DNA of 64,000 nucleotides from an uncultured Dehalococcoidia bacterium (GTDB lineage Bacteria; Chloroflexota; Dehalococcoidia; Lucifugimonadales; CAJWER01), in the NCBI GenBank assembly GCA_958296115.1, contig OY282442.1:264001-328000 (forward strand), written 5' to 3'. Position numbers and translations under genes: made by a program. The notes below the pieces were generated by a model. That model saw only the letters and a program-made list of their open reading frames with translations. It did not search any database and was not told where the DNA came from. Below, piece after piece: positions 26,794 through 37,000 of the stretch. The number at the start of each line of letters is the position of its first letter. Position 1 is the stretch's first letter.

Positions 26794-27693
26794 CTATGGC
26801 AGGTACTGGCGGTTCACTTTTGCGACGTATGAGAAGGTGGGGTTCACGAATTGCGTGCAGCGCGCTTCCAGCACTTGGCCGAGGAACATGTATGCCTCTC
26901 CGCGCGGCATCGCGTACTCGTCTTCGAGCCATAGCACCATCTCCGAGAGCGCGGTTCGGAAGGCGTCCTCGGCGGGCCGCGCTTGGCCGGTGGTCATGAC
27001 GTGGGTCGCGTCGGTGATTCGGGGCCAGGTCATGGAATCGGGCTTGTCGCCCAGCTCGCACCGGAGCCTGACCGTTCCGCCCGCCTCGATGCCGCCGGCG
27101 CCGCATATCTCGCCGTCTCCCTGCCGGGCGTGCATGTCGCCCACGTGGAGCAGCGCGCCGGGGACGTTGACGGGCAGGTGGACGGACGCGCCCGTGGTTA
27201 CTTCGGGTATGTCGAAGTTGCCGCCCCATTCTCCGCACCAGCCGTTGTGCCAGCGGGTGCGCTGCGGCGCGACGCCGACGAAGCCCAGCATCGGCTTGGC
27301 GGGGATCTTGAGGGAGCCGCTCCAATGGATGTAGCCGCCGCTGATTTCGACGACCTTGTGGTGCGAGCCGACGCCGGTGCCTCCCAGCCATCCCGGCATG
27401 GCGCCGTTCGAACCTCGAAACGAGGTGTACCCGATGGGGTCCACGTCTATCTTGCCGACATGGACGGTGAGCGCCTGGCCTGGCTCCGCGCCGTTGACGT
27501 ATATGCAGCCGCTCGAGGGATTGCCTCCGCGCAGCTTGCGCCGCAGCTCGTCCTCGTCAGGCCTGCCCTCGACCCATTGTCCAAGGTTGATCTGGGTCTC
27601 GACCTCGAACTCCTCCCCGGGCTCGACATGCAGGGTGGGTTCGTTGTCCGGGCCGGTCTCGAAGTACAGGATGTCCTTGGTGGCGCGTTTCAT
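26794..27693 (-). CDS. acetamidase/formamidase-family protein
   Basis: A 299-residue FmdA/AmdA-family protein. VEPGEEFEVETQINLGQW, GCIYVNGAEPGQALTVHV, HWSGSLKIPAKPMLGFVGVA, GNFDIPEVTTGASVHLPVNV and ALLHVGDMHARQGDGEICGAG follow the family pattern, including the GD-HA-x-QGDGE metal site. These are zinc-type amidases that release ammonia from small amides. I chose the ATG at 27693 with CGGAGAT upstream; the frame stays open for 72 more codons, but that part is Arg-rich and unlike the family. It faces away from the DUF502 gene, leaving a shared 180-base regulatory region. The true substrate is unknown; family names cover formamide and acetamide. Confidence 0.9.
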   Translation of the reverse strand: MKRATKDILYFETGPDNEPTLHVEPGEEFEVETQINLGQWVEGRPDEDELRRKLRGGNPSSGCIYVNGAEPGQALTVHVGKIDVDPIGYTSFRGSNGAMPGWLGGTGVGSHHKVVEISGGYIHWSGSLKIPAKPMLGFVGVAPQRTRWHNGWCGEWGGNFDIPEVTTGASVHLPVNVPGALLHVGDMHARQGDGEICGAGGIEAGGTVRLRCELGDKPDSMTWPRITDATHVMTTGQARPAEDAFRTALSEMVLWLEDEYAMPRGEAYMFLGQVLEARCTQFVNPTFSYVAKVNRQYLP

Positions 27694-27873
27694 TGGGCAT
27701 CTCCGCAGGGGGGCGTTTCGAGACCGAACGATAGCCAGCCGGCGACGCCGGCGCAAGGGCATTCGGTCGACATTCGATGCGGAAACGTGCGGAAACTTAT
27801 TGAACCATGCTTGACACTTTGCAATACTAGGCGCAACTTGGAGCCAATTGCCCGCCGCGCGGGGAGGACGACC

Positions 27874-28533
27874 GTGAACTGGAGCGTATTGAAGATAATC
27901 GAGAATCACGTCCAGGGCAGGACGTTGGCGGGGCTCGTCGCCCTGGTGCCGCTCATCGTCACCATAGTCGTCCTCTTCTTCATAATCCAGCGCGCGGACG
28001 ACTTCGTCTTCCTATTCATTCGGAACCAGCCCTGGGCCTTTACGGGCATCGGATTGGTCGCGCTCATCATCTTCTGCTACCTCATCGGCCTGCTAATCGC
28101 CATACCCTTGGGCAGGGCGATCATGGGCGGAGTAAGCAGGGTCCTGAGGACCATACCAGTTGTCAAGACCATATTCGGGGTTACCGAGCAGGCGACGGCC
28201 GCCGTCACCTCGCAGTTCAACTTCAGCAGGGTCGTCTTTCTGGAATGGCCGCGCCAGGGCATGGCGGCGATAGGCTTCCTCACGGGGCACATGTACTCCA
28301 GCGAAGGGAATAGGTCGATCGCCATCGTCTATATTCCCACCGTTCCAAACCCGACGTCCGGCAACATAGCCATAGTCCCCGAAGACGACCTGATGGAAAC
28401 CGACCTATCGGTGGAGGACGCCATGAAGCTGGTCTTCTCCGGGGGCATAGTGCTGCCCGAGTCTATCTCGTTGGCGAGGGTCAGGAACTCCGACTCCGAG
28501 CTCATCGGCCAGTTCTTCCCGGGGCAGCTATAG
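27874..28533 (+). CDS. DUF502-family membrane protein
   Basis: A 219-residue protein starting at GTG 27874 with a GGGGAGG site. VLKIIENHVQGRTLAGLVAL leads into two membrane helices (about residues 18-40 and 58-85). Then come GRAIMGGVSRVLRTIPVVKT, IFGVTEQATAAVTSQFNFSR, VVFLEWPRQGMAAIGFLTG and a phosphopeptide-like end (PTSGNIAIVPEDDLMETDLS, EDAMKLVFSGGIVLP), all DUF502 signatures. The family is widespread in bacteria and plants (COV1 relatives), with no agreed biochemical role. In-frame sequence extends far upstream but crosses the acetamidase gene and is rejected. Confidence 0.92.
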   Translation: MNWSVLKIIENHVQGRTLAGLVALVPLIVTIVVLFFIIQRADDFVFLFIRNQPWAFTGIGLVALIIFCYLIGLLIAIPLGRAIMGGVSRVLRTIPVVKTIFGVTEQATAAVTSQFNFSRVVFLEWPRQGMAAIGFLTGHMYSSEGNRSIAIVYIPTVPNPTSGNIAIVPEDDLMETDLSVEDAMKLVFSGGIVLPESISLARVRNSDSELIGQFFPGQL

Positions 28534-28539
28534 CGGGGG

Positions 28540-28632
28540 GATCACCCTCACCCTAGCCCTCTCCCGTCGAGGGAGAGGGCTAGGGAGCAGTGCGGGACGC
28601 CTGCGCTCCAGGGATGGGGATAAGGCGGGAGG
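28540..28632. repeat. dispersed hairpin repeat copy
   Basis: GATCACCCTCACCCTAGCCC, TCTCCCGTCGAGGGAGAGGG and GACGCCTGCGCTCCAGGGAT in order: a near-complete element with a perfect stem, between DUF502 and amidase genes on the same strand. Confidence 0.75.
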
Positions 28633-28646
28633 CTAGGAGGTAGGCG

Positions 28647-30080
28647 ATGCGGATGTTCGACGACGTGGCTTCGCTGGACGCTACGGGTCAGGCGGAGCTG
28701 GTCCGGAGCGGCGCGGTCCAGGCCATCGAGCTGGTGGACGTAGCCATCGAGCGCGTCGAGCGGGTCAACCCTGTCCTGAACGCGGTTACGACCACGATGT
28801 ACGACGAGGCGATCCAAGCCGTCTCTGCGCCCCCGCCGGACGGCCCCTTCAGCGGGGCGCCCTTTCTGCTCAAGGACTTCCTGGCCGAGTACGCCGGCGT
28901 CCGCGTTACCAACAGCAGCCGATTCCTGGGGGACTTCGCGCCTGACGCTGACAGCGAGCTGGTGAGGCGATATAAAGCTGCGGGGCTCGTGGTCATCGGC
29001 AAGACGAACACTCCGGAGATGGCTATCGGCGTAACCACCGAGCCTCTCAGGTTCGGGCCGACGCGCAATCCGTGGGACACGTCGCGCACGCCGGGCGGCT
29101 CCAGCGGAGGCTCTGCGGCGGCGGTGGCGGCGGGCGCGGTCCCGATGGCTCACGGCAACGACGCGGGCGGCTCGATACGCATACCGGCATCGTGCTGCGG
29201 CGTGTTCGGGCTGCGGCCCTCGCGGGGCAGGAACCCGCTGGGCCCCCATTTCGGGGACCTCTTCGGGGGCATGGTATCGGAGCACGCGCTCACGCGCTCG
29301 GTCCGGGACAGCGCGGGGCTGCTCGACGCCACGGCAGGCCCCAGTCCGGGCGACCCATATCCATCATGGCCCCAGCGGCGCCCCTTCGTCGACGAGATTG
29401 GAGCCGAACCGGGACGGCTTCGCATCGGATTCACGACCCAGACTCCCCTGGGCGACGAGCTCCATCCCGATTGCGCCGACGCCGTCAAGGACGCGGCCGC
29501 TCTCTGCGAGCAGCTTGGGCACGAGGTCGAAGAGGCGTCGCCGTCGTTCGACGCGGAGCTGATGTGGCAGTCCGCGACGAAGGCGCTCGGCGTCGGCACG
29601 GCATGGGGGATCCGCGCTTGGGCGCGCCGGCTGGGGAGGGAGCCTGCCGAGGAGGATCTCGAGCCGTTCGTATGGGCATACGCTCAGAGGGCGAGCGGCA
29701 TCAGCGCCCCGGAGTACCTGTTGGCGGCGCAGGACATGCAGCGTATGACGCGGGACATCGCCCGGTTCTTCGCGGATTACGATATGTGGCTGACCCCCAC
29801 GCTGGGCCAGCCGCCGGCGCCGCTGGGCACGTTCGCCTTCGACGAGGGCGACCCCTTCGAGCTGCGCCGGCGCATGGCGAGCTTTTCGCCGTACACGTAC
29901 ATAGCGAACGCCACGGGCCAGCCGGCGATGTCGGTCCCGCTCCACTGGAACGGCGGCAACCTTCCGATAGGCTCCCACTTCGTAGGCCGTCACGGAGACG
30001 AGGCGGCCCTATTCCGTCTCGCCGCCCAGCTGGAGGAGGCCAGGCCGTGGCGCGACCGCCGTCCGCCGGTATCCGCGTGA
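28647..30080 (+). CDS. amidase-signature family hydrolase
   Basis: A 477-residue protein with the amidase-signature Ser-cisSer-Lys triad: K76 (APFLLKDF), the [14 protein letters not shown] stretch with the bridging Ser near 152-153, and S176 in [30 protein letters not shown] and [11 protein letters not shown] are also usual in the family. The ATG has a GGAGGT site. Family members hydrolyse amides such as Glu-tRNA amide, indoleacetamide, 6-aminohexanoate dimer or allophanate. No gatC/gatB genes are near, so GatA is unlikely. The end of the gene is overlapped by the start of the downstream lipoprotein gene, suggesting coupling, with no obvious functional link. Confidence 0.92.
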   Translation: MRMFDDVASLDATGQAELVRSGAVQAIELVDVAIERVERVNPVLNAVTTTMYDEAIQAVSAPPPDGPFSGAPFLLKDFLAEYAGVRVTNSSRFLGDFAPDADSELVRRYKAAGLVVIGKTNTPEMAIGVTTEPLRFGPTRNPWDTSRTPGGSSGGSAAAVAAGAVPMAHGNDAGGSIRIPASCCGVFGLRPSRGRNPLGPHFGDLFGGMVSEHALTRSVRDSAGLLDATAGPSPGDPYPSWPQRRPFVDEIGAEPGRLRIGFTTQTPLGDELHPDCADAVKDAAALCEQLGHEVEEASPSFDAELMWQSATKALGVGTAWGIRAWARRLGREPAEEDLEPFVWAYAQRASGISAPEYLLAAQDMQRMTRDIARFFADYDMWLTPTLGQPPAPLGTFAFDEGDPFELRRRMASFSPYTYIANATGQPAMSVPLHWNGGNLPIGSHFVGRHGDEAALFRLAAQLEEARPWRDRRPPVSA

Positions 30081-32548
30081 GGGGCGCTGCGGGTCTCTTC
30101 TGGATACTCAGTCTCGCCGCGGCAATATCGCTCGCCGCCTGCGGCTCGCCGCCCGCGCCCACTCCTAGACCTACGCCGACGGCTACGGCTACGCTTACGG
30201 CGACGGCGACGGCTACGGCTACGCTCATGCCCACGTCCACGTCCACGGCTACGCCTGCGCCTACATCCACGGCTACGCCTGCGCCTACGTCCACGGCGAC
30301 GGCTACGCTTACATCCACGGCGACGTTCACGCCGACGCCGACGCCGACATTTACGCCAACTCCGGCGCCTACGGATACTCCGACGGCCACGCCTACGTTT
30401 ACGCCCAGCCCTACGCCGGCGCCTACGGATACTCCGACGGCCACGCCTACGTTCACGCCCAGCCCGACGGCTACGCTTACGCCCACGCCGACACCCACGC
30501 CAACTCCTGCGCCTACGGATACTCCGACGGCCACGCCGACGCCCAGCCCGACGGCCACGCCGACGGATACGCCTACTCCGACGCCGACATTTACGCCCAG
30601 CCCGACTCCAACGCCGACGCCGACGCCCAAGCCGGGCGGGCTGAGATGGCAATTCCGCACTCGGAGCTTGGTGCACGCCGCGCCCTTCGTATCGGAAGGG
30701 GTCGCATATATCGGGGGGTGGGATAGAAACGTGTACGCGCTCGACGAGGAGACGGGAGCCAAGCTCTGGTCATATGCAATAGTAGGCGCCATAACGGGCA
30801 ACGTCGTCGTGGCGGATGGCGTTGCCTACGCCGCCTCGCTCGCCAATAAGCTTTACGCGATAGACATAGCGCAGCAACGGGCGAGGTGGGTCTTCGAGGC
30901 CGGGGGCGCTCTGTGGGGTGGGCCTGTTACAGGAAACGGGCTCGTGTTCGCGGGGTCGGAAGACGACAGCATGTACGCGGTCGACGCGGCAACCGGCGAG
31001 CTCGCCTGGAAGTACGAGACGGGCGGCAATGTATATGGAGGGGCGACGCTTCACTCCGGCCTCTTGCTGTTCACCTCATACGACGGGCACCTGTACGCGC
31101 TGAATGCATCCGACGGGGCGCTCAGGTGGAGAGGGGCCTTGGGCAGGGGCACGCTCACACAACCCAGCGTGGGCGATGGGGCTGTGTACGTTGGGGACTT
31201 CGACGGCCGGGTGTATGCGTTCGAGATGGAGACGGGGAGGCTTCTCTGGGTTCAGCGGATTGCCAACAACGTTCTGGTCTCGCCCATCGTGTACGACGGG
31301 ACGGTATTGGCGGGGGCGGACGATGGCAATCTATACGCGCTCGACGCCTTGGACGGCGCTCTCCGCTGGAGGTTCTCGACAGAAAGCGAAACCCTGTCCG
31401 CCCCGGCGGTGAGCGATGGAGTCGTGTATTTTGGGTCGAGCGGCGACGGCGTCTATGCGGTGGACGCGGTCACGGGGGCGTTGGTCTGGAATTTCCCCAT
31501 TGGGAAAGACGCCTCGACGTCGGCCCCGGTTGTGGTGAACGACACGGTGTACATCGGTTCGGTAGACCATTCGTTGTACGCGATTGCGGCGGGCATTCCT
31601 CCGGGCGCGGAGCTGTCCTTGTCATCCACGCTGGTCCCGACCGCCACCCCGGTCTCGACCCCCACCCCGGTCCCGACTCCCACTCCGGAGTTCATGCCGC
31701 TCAGCTCGGAGGAGGCCAAGGAGATCATCGAAAGGATAGCCGACCTGCCCGGACTTGGGGGCAATCGGTGGACTCCGGAAGGGTCTGGGATAATCTCGAC
31801 GGTGGACGAGGCCTTCGAGGTATTCGAGACCGGCTACTTCCTGCTGACGGGGAAGCCGTCCAATTGGATACCGAGGGTTCTGACGTTGACCGAGTACGTC
31901 GAGATAGCCAGGAGCCGGGGGGTTGCCCATTCCGCGGCCTACTGCTGCGAGTACACCGATGAGGGCGTGGTGTTGATGATTAGGGGAGACGCGCGCGCTC
32001 ACAGCGTGATTAGCGCCATGGGGCACGAGGCGGGCCACGCCTTGCAGCGCGCCTTGAATCCCGGCCAGGGGGGTTCTCCTGAAATTGGAGCGCTGCACGA
32101 AGCCCAGGCGACCGCGTTCCAGGCGGCGCTCATTCGCAAGCTGGGGGAGTACACGGGGACCAACGCGACGGTGATGCCGTCGCAGTACCTCTTGCAGAGG
32201 TGGATAGATGGGTGGCTGTCTGGGATAATCGGCGCTCTGGACAACCCGGCGGAGGTGCATAGGAGAGGGTGCGCCATCCTCTGGGGCGCGGTTCTAAGCG
32301 ACCCGGAGCTTGCTGACTTGAGGGCCGAATTGCTGGAGAACCGGATTCTTTCGGCTGACAGCCTGATACGGCTATATAATTACCTGGTATATATAGGCAA
32401 GGACGAAGCCGACGATTACGTAGCGGGGGTCATAGAGTCCTTCAAGCGCAGCTCGCAGACGGTCCGGAGCGCCCTGATGGGACGCATGGGGGCGATCCAT
32501 GATGAAGGCTTCTTCGAGAACGCCTCCGGGACATTCCTGCAGCCGTAA
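30047..32548 (+). CDS. lipoprotein with Thr-Pro linker, PQQ-type beta-propeller and HEAGH metallopeptidase-like domain
   Basis: About 833 residues from GTG 30047, which has GGAGGAGG seven bases upstream; it overlaps the amidase end. The signal peptide ends ISLAAC. Residues 40-195 are almost purely Thr/Pro/Ala, with short repeats of [10 protein letters not shown] type. Residues 200-520 are a PQQ-like/YWTD-type propeller: repeats of [58 protein letters not shown] and [14 protein letters not shown] second short Pro/Thr linker leads to a C-terminal domain with [16 protein letters not shown] (HExxH zinc motif) and a downstream Glu ([12 protein letters not shown]), so a peptidase role is plausible. 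It should be outside the cell, anchored by lipid. Confidence 0.82.
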   Translation: MARPPSAGIRVRGAAGLFWILSLAAAISLAACGSPPAPTPRPTPTATATLTATATATATLMPTSTSTATPAPTSTATPAPTSTATATLTSTATFTPTPTPTFTPTPAPTDTPTATPTFTPSPTPAPTDTPTATPTFTPSPTATLTPTPTPTPTPAPTDTPTATPTPSPTATPTDTPTPTPTFTPSPTPTPTPTPKPGGLRWQFRTRSLVHAAPFVSEGVAYIGGWDRNVYALDEETGAKLWSYAIVGAITGNVVVADGVAYAASLANKLYAIDIAQQRARWVFEAGGALWGGPVTGNGLVFAGSEDDSMYAVDAATGELAWKYETGGNVYGGATLHSGLLLFTSYDGHLYALNASDGALRWRGALGRGTLTQPSVGDGAVYVGDFDGRVYAFEMETGRLLWVQRIANNVLVSPIVYDGTVLAGADDGNLYALDALDGALRWRFSTESETLSAPAVSDGVVYFGSSGDGVYAVDAVTGALVWNFPIGKDASTSAPVVVNDTVYIGSVDHSLYAIAAGIPPGAELSLSSTLVPTATPVSTPTPVPTPTPEFMPLSSEEAKEIIERIADLPGLGGNRWTPEGSGIISTVDEAFEVFETGYFLLTGKPSNWIPRVLTLTEYVEIARSRGVAHSAAYCCEYTDEGVVLMIRGDARAHSVISAMGHEAGHALQRALNPGQGGSPEIGALHEAQATAFQAALIRKLGEYTGTNATVMPSQYLLQRWIDGWLSGIIGALDNPAEVHRRGCAILWGAVLSDPELADLRAELLENRILSADSLIRLYNYLVYIGKDEADDYVAGVIESFKRSSQTVRSALMGRMGAIHDEGFFENASGTFLQP

Positions 32549-32549
32549 C

Positions 32550-32612
32550 GACCTGAGTCACCCTCACCCTAGCCCTCTCCCGTCGAGGGAGAGGGGATCT
32601 GAGGCGGGAGCG
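32550..32612. repeat. dispersed hairpin repeat copy
   Basis: ACCTGAGTCACCCTCACCCT, AGCCCTCTCCCGTCGAGGGA and GAGGGGATCTGAGGCGGG in order, between the convergent propeller lipoprotein and the zinc-ribbon gene; the stem may terminate both. Confidence 0.75.
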
Positions 32613-32617
32613 GAGGC

Positions 32618-32902
32618 TCAGGCGGTCGAGCGGGCGGCGGGGCTGAAGATGTGGCCGCAGGGCTGGCACCTGTAGCAGTAGTTGTCGACGGGCCTGAGCC
32701 TTTTCAGGGGTATGAGCGCGGTTGCGCCGCACCTGGGGCAGGCGGGACGCCTGCGGTCCTGGTATGAGGGGCGCGGAGGCAGCCCGGCGGCTCGGAGCGC
32801 GGCTTTGTTCGGCCTGTGGGAGCATTGGACGCAGTAGACGTCCTCGCGGTAGGTTGCGTCCAGGTCTCCGCCACATCGAGGGCAGCTCTTGAACAGGATC
32901 AT
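32618..32902 (-). CDS. small double zinc-ribbon protein
   Basis: A 94-residue protein with two ribbons: CPRCGGDL paired with CVQCSH (residues 7-28), and CPRCGATALIPL paired with CYRCQPCGH (residues 55-83). Each follows the Cx2C...Cx2C pattern of transcription-factor or rRNA-binding ribbons. A basic linker (RRRP) joins them. A nucleic-acid or protein-binding role is inferred from the ribbons alone. It is divergent from the XRE-regulator gene by about 80 bases. Confidence 0.7.
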   Translation of the reverse strand: MILFKSCPRCGGDLDATYREDVYCVQCSHRPNKAALRAAGLPPRPSYQDRRRPACPRCGATALIPLKRLRPVDNYCYRCQPCGHIFSPAARSTA

Positions 32903-32986
32903 CCGTTGGTTCCTCCGGGAGCCCGTGAGCGGGCGTTGGCATCCGCGTTGGCGTATGCCGGTCGGCGTTCACCGCACAATTGTTCT

Positions 32987-33415
32987 ATGGCGGCTAATGG
33001 CATTATCCGCTATGCTGAATCGCATTGTCAAGGGGTAACGCGCTTGGACGGAGGACAGCCATACGGTCGTTTGGCGCGGATGGTGAGCGGGGCGAGGCTC
33101 TCGAAAGGCCTGACGCAGCGCCAGCTTTCGCGCGTTCTGCGGAAGAGCGAGGGGTACGTGGGTCACCTGGAGCGCGGGGGCATTCGTCCGAACGTGGATA
33201 CGCTGAAGTCGCTGTCGTCGGCGCTGGGGCTGGTGTACGGGGAGCTGGCGGTCGCGGCGGGGTACATCACGCGGGAGGAGTATGAGAGTCCGATTGACGG
33301 CGGGCAGCTTGCGAGACTCACGGAGATCGGGGACCTGACGGAGGAGGAGTGGGAGTCGGTGCGGGACTTCGCGCGGTACGTGAGGAGCAAGCGCGGGCTG
33401 GATGGGCGGGGGTGA
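32987..33415 (+). CDS. XRE-family helix-turn-helix regulator
   Basis: About 142 residues. The HTH is YGRLARMVSGARLSKGLTQR followed by QLSRVLRKSEGYVGHLERGG and RPNVDTLKSLSSALGL, at about residues 25-80, the Cro/CI type. The C-terminal part (DLTEEEWESVRDFARYVRSK) is a short helical tail like those of SinR-type regulators. The start is uncertain: the ATG at 32987 is used, but a TTG at 33043 or the ATG in RMVSG are possible. Its stop is four bases from the stop of the ImmA/IrrE-like gene on the other strand, an odd arrangement because such pairs are usually in one operon. Confidence 0.82.
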   Translation: MAANGIIRYAESHCQGVTRLDGGQPYGRLARMVSGARLSKGLTQRQLSRVLRKSEGYVGHLERGGIRPNVDTLKSLSSALGLVYGELAVAAGYITREEYESPIDGGQLARLTEIGDLTEEEWESVRDFARYVRSKRGLDGRG

Positions 33416-33419
33416 GGGG

Positions 33420-33842
33420 TCAGGGTCTTGGGGCGACTTCCCTGACGAGGGGGAGCTTTTCTGGGGGTATCACGAGCTCGCCGCTGGAGAGGCTCCAGCC
33501 GTGGGGGCCGGCTACGAGGGAGGCGGCGAACTCTTCGGCCTGCCGCTCGGCTTTTCCGTCGCAGCCGGCGCAGCTGGGTCGGCGGGCGCGGGGGCCGGTG
33601 TGAAGCTGGTGGTGGCCTATTCCGTGGGCGACGCACCACCTGAACCATCTACGGTCGAGGCCGCCGCGAACGCCGATGGTTCCGTCTATTATCACTTCGG
33701 TGAGCCTGCCCTTGAATGGGAAGGAGACGACCTGGATTCCGAGGGCGCAGGCGAGGCTCTTCAGGTCGACCGGTACGGAGAGGCCGTGCCGCTCCCAGAT
33801 GTCGAACGCTATGGCGGAGGCCCGGGACAATCGCATGTTCAT
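33420..33842 (-). CDS. ImmA/IrrE-like protein with degenerate HExxH motif
   Basis: About 140 residues. It follows the ImmA/IrrE layout: ASAIAFDIWERHGLSVPVDL, then the helix with WCVAHGIGHHQLHTG, then the third-ligand helix ERQAEEFAASLVAG. The metal motif reads HGIGH where HExxH is expected, because the codon is GGA rather than GAA/GAG; the catalytic Glu is therefore missing while both His residues are kept. This could be an inactivated peptidase that still binds its regulator, or a sequence error. The family cleaves XRE-type repressors in mobile elements, and such a gene lies tail-to-tail here. Start uncertain: ATGs at 33842, 33836 or 33878. Confidence 0.7.
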   Translation of the reverse strand: MNMRLSRASAIAFDIWERHGLSVPVDLKSLACALGIQVVSFPFKGRLTEVIIDGTIGVRGGLDRRWFRWCVAHGIGHHQLHTGPRARRPSCAGCDGKAERQAEEFAASLVAGPHGWSLSSGELVIPPEKLPLVREVAPRP

Positions 33843-33892
33843 GAGGGGAGAATGATAGCGCTTATGTTCGGCGGACATCAAGCGCCGGGGGT

Positions 33893-33962
33893 AGGGAGTT
33901 ACCCTCACCCATCGAGAGGGGGATGAGAGCAGGCGGGAGGGCTGCGCTCCAAGGATGGGGCG
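33893..33962. repeat. partial dispersed repeat copy
   Basis: GGGAGTTACCCTCACCCATC, then GAGAGGGGGATGAGAGCAGG and CTGCGCTCCAAGGATGGGG. The stem is incomplete. It precedes the giant permease gene. Confidence 0.6.
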
Positions 33963-34077
33963 CTATGATGTATCGTGTTGGGGCTATCCTTCCATCTTGG
34001 ACTGATCATTGGCTTACTGCAACATGCGCTTTCCGCAAGAGTCATGGCCGCGAGCCGCGCGAGGGTCGGCGTAGGCG

Positions 34078-37000
34078 ATGCGAGACGTATCGCTGCCGCG
34101 CCTGATACTGAAGCGGCTCGGCGACGACTGGAGGCTGCTGCTGGGCGTCTTCGCGGGGGTCGTCTTCACGATGACCATCGCGATGGCCGGCCCGGTGTAC
34201 CTGGGGTCGCTGGAGCAGCTGGCGTTCCGGACGTCCATCGGGAGCCTGTGGGGTCGGTTCTTGGACGTGGACCTGTTCGCGTCGAACGTGCCGCTGACGG
34301 CGGGTTCCATTTCGTCGGCGGACGAGGGCGTGAGGGCGGCGGCGGAGCGGCACCTGTCGCCCGCCTACGCGGGGCACACGACCTACATGAGGAGCAGCCC
34401 GTATCTGGTGGGCGCGCCGGGTCGGGAGCTGCCTGACGAGCCGACCAACGACGTTCTGCTGCGCGGCTATCTCCAATCGCTGTCGGGGCTGGGGGAGCGC
34501 GCGAGGGTGATGGCGGGTCGGATGGCGGGCGGGGTCGTCGCGGAGTGGCCGCGCGGGCCGCTGGTCGAGGCGGTCATATCGAGGCAGACCGCCGAGAGGT
34601 TCGACATCGGCGCTGGGGACGCGCTGACGCTGGCCACGGTGGTCGAGGTGGAGGGCAGGGTATCGGTCTTGGTGACGGGGGTTATCGAGCCTGACGACCC
34701 GGACGGCGACTATTGGCTGGAGGCGGGCATCTACCTGGACCCGGCGCCGCTGTTCGAGACGCCGCCCTTCGGCGTGAGGGTGGACCCGGATGACCCGCCC
34801 GTGGGCCTGTTCGTGGACGCGGGGGCGATGGTGGACGCCATCGAGAGGGCGAACCCGGGCACGCTGACCGATCCGGTGTGGTTCGTGAAGCTGGAGAAGG
34901 ACGAGGTGAGTTCCTGGTCTATAGAGGAGGCGAGCCGGCGCATCGACGCCTTCACGGAGCAGGTTAGGCTGGCGATGCCGGATGTAACGGTTCGGGCGGG
35001 GGCTATCACGACGACTATCAGCACGGTGGAGCGTCGGGGCTTCTTCACGGCGGCGCCTATCCTGCTACTGCTGGCGGTGATGGGGGCCACGGTCCTCTTC
35101 TACATGGGGATGGCGGTTTCGTACTTGGTGAAGAGCCGCGAGCGGGACACTGCGTTGATACGGAGCCGCGGCGTGGGGGGTTGGGCCTTGTTTCGGCTCT
35201 ACCTGGTCGAGGGGCTGGCGGTTACGATGGTGGGCGCGGCGGTATCGGCGGCGCTGGCGTTCGGGGCGGTGGCGATCAGCGGCAAGCTTCCATATTTCAG
35301 CGGGATAACGGGCGGCGGCTTCATGCCTGTGAGGTTGGAGAGCGGCCCGTTGCTGTTCGGAGCCGCGGCGGCGCTGGTGTGCCTGGTGACGCTGACGGCG
35401 CCGGGGGCGCTGAGCGCGAGGGCCGGGCTCGTGTTCCAGAAGCTTTCGGTGTCGCGCCCGCCGGCGGTATCGTGGTTCCATCGTTACTATGTGGACGCGG
35501 CGGCGCTGGCGCTAGGCGGCCTCGTGTTCTGGGAGCTGAACAGCCGGGGGCAGATCATATCGGGCGGCCTATTCGGGGACGTGGGAGTGAACGAGCCGCT
35601 GCTGATCGCCCCGGCGCTGTTCTTGGCGGTGGTCGGGCTGCTCTTCGTGCGGCTGTTCCCGATGGCGCTGCGGTACTTCAGCGGCGAGTCGCAGGGCCTC
35701 GTCCACCTTCTCGCGGGCTCGTCCGCGTTGGCCGCGGCGGCCGGCATCGCGCTGCGGGAGAGGGGGGCGCTCGCGACGATAGACGGGGCGCTGCCGTTGC
35801 TCGTCCTTGCGGCGTTCGCGGCGGTCTACACGTACACGGCGCGGGTTGGCGGCCGGGCGGCATTCGCGGCCGGGCTGGCGGCGCAAGCGGCAATCCTCGC
35901 GGCGTTCTTCGCGGTCGATCCGCCTGACGCGCGGGGGTGGACGTTCGTAGCCGACGCGGGGCTGATGGCGGTCGTCCCGGCGTCGGCGCTCTTCCCGCTG
36001 TTCAGGGCGTCGGTGCGTCGGGCCCCGGTGTGGGTGTCGGCGACCCTGTGGCGCATGAGCCGCAGCCCATTGCAATACACGTGGTTGGTTCTGTTGCTGG
36101 TGCTCGTTACGGGGCTGGGCATACTGGCGACCACGGTCGGGGGGACCCTGGAGAAGAGCCGGGCGGAGCGCATCCTGTACGAGGTGGGGACGGATATACA
36201 CATTATCGGCAGCCCCCTGTTCGTGCGGGGCGGGATGCGGAGGTTGGCGAGCGAGTACGAGGCGAGCCCCGCCATCGAGGCGGCGGCGGTATCGCTGCGA
36301 ACGACGGGCAGCGCGGGGCCGAGGGTCATCGAGATACTTGGGCTGGACACCACGCGATTTCCGCACATGGCTTGGTACCGGGAGGACTTTTCGGACAGGC
36401 CTCTGGCCGACGTCCTGGCGCGTCTCGAACCGGGACGGCCCCCAGGGTTGGCGGTACCGGAGGCGGCGACGGAGGTTGGGGTATGGATCAAGCCGCTGGC
36501 GGAGGTGAGCTCGCTGTCTCTCTGGGTCGTTCTGGCAGACGCGGAGGGGAAGGTCCAGACGCTGACGCTTGGGCCGCTGGGACACACGAGCTGGCACGCG
36601 CTGCGGGGCGAGGTCCCGGACGAGCTTGTCCATCCCGTCCGGCTCGTTTCCGTGCAGATCTACGAGCCTGGGGCCGGGCCGGGGCAGTCGGGGTACGCCT
36701 CTCCGACGGGCACGTCTGGGGGCGTCCTGATTGACGACGTACACGCGGTCATCGGCGGTCGCCAGGAGGTCCTGGACGATTTCGAAGGGCCGCTGGACTG
36801 GGCGCCTATCATCACGTCGCAGATACCTACGGACAGCGTCCAGAGCGTGGCCGGGGACGCGCATGGAGGGGAGCGGGCGGCCTACTTCTCATTCGGCGCC
36901 TATCGGAACCTGTCGGTGCGGGGGATCCTGCACGGAGCCGGAAGAGGGGCCATACCCGTCGTCGCGAGCGAGTCCTTGGCGTCGGCGCAGGGGCTGGAGA

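Noticed and set aside
26983..27873. In-frame upstream extension of the DUF502 gene
   Set aside because: It crosses the acetamidase gene on the other strand and lacks family sequence; the GTG at 27874 has a strong ribosome site.
29072..30046. In-frame extension of the propeller lipoprotein gene
   Set aside because: It lies inside the amidase gene in another frame, and the signal peptide begins only after 30047.
30150..30640. Short repeats resembling a CRISPR or satellite array
   Set aside because: They are in-frame codons for a Thr-Pro linker; there are no spacers of uniform length and no repeat palindromes.
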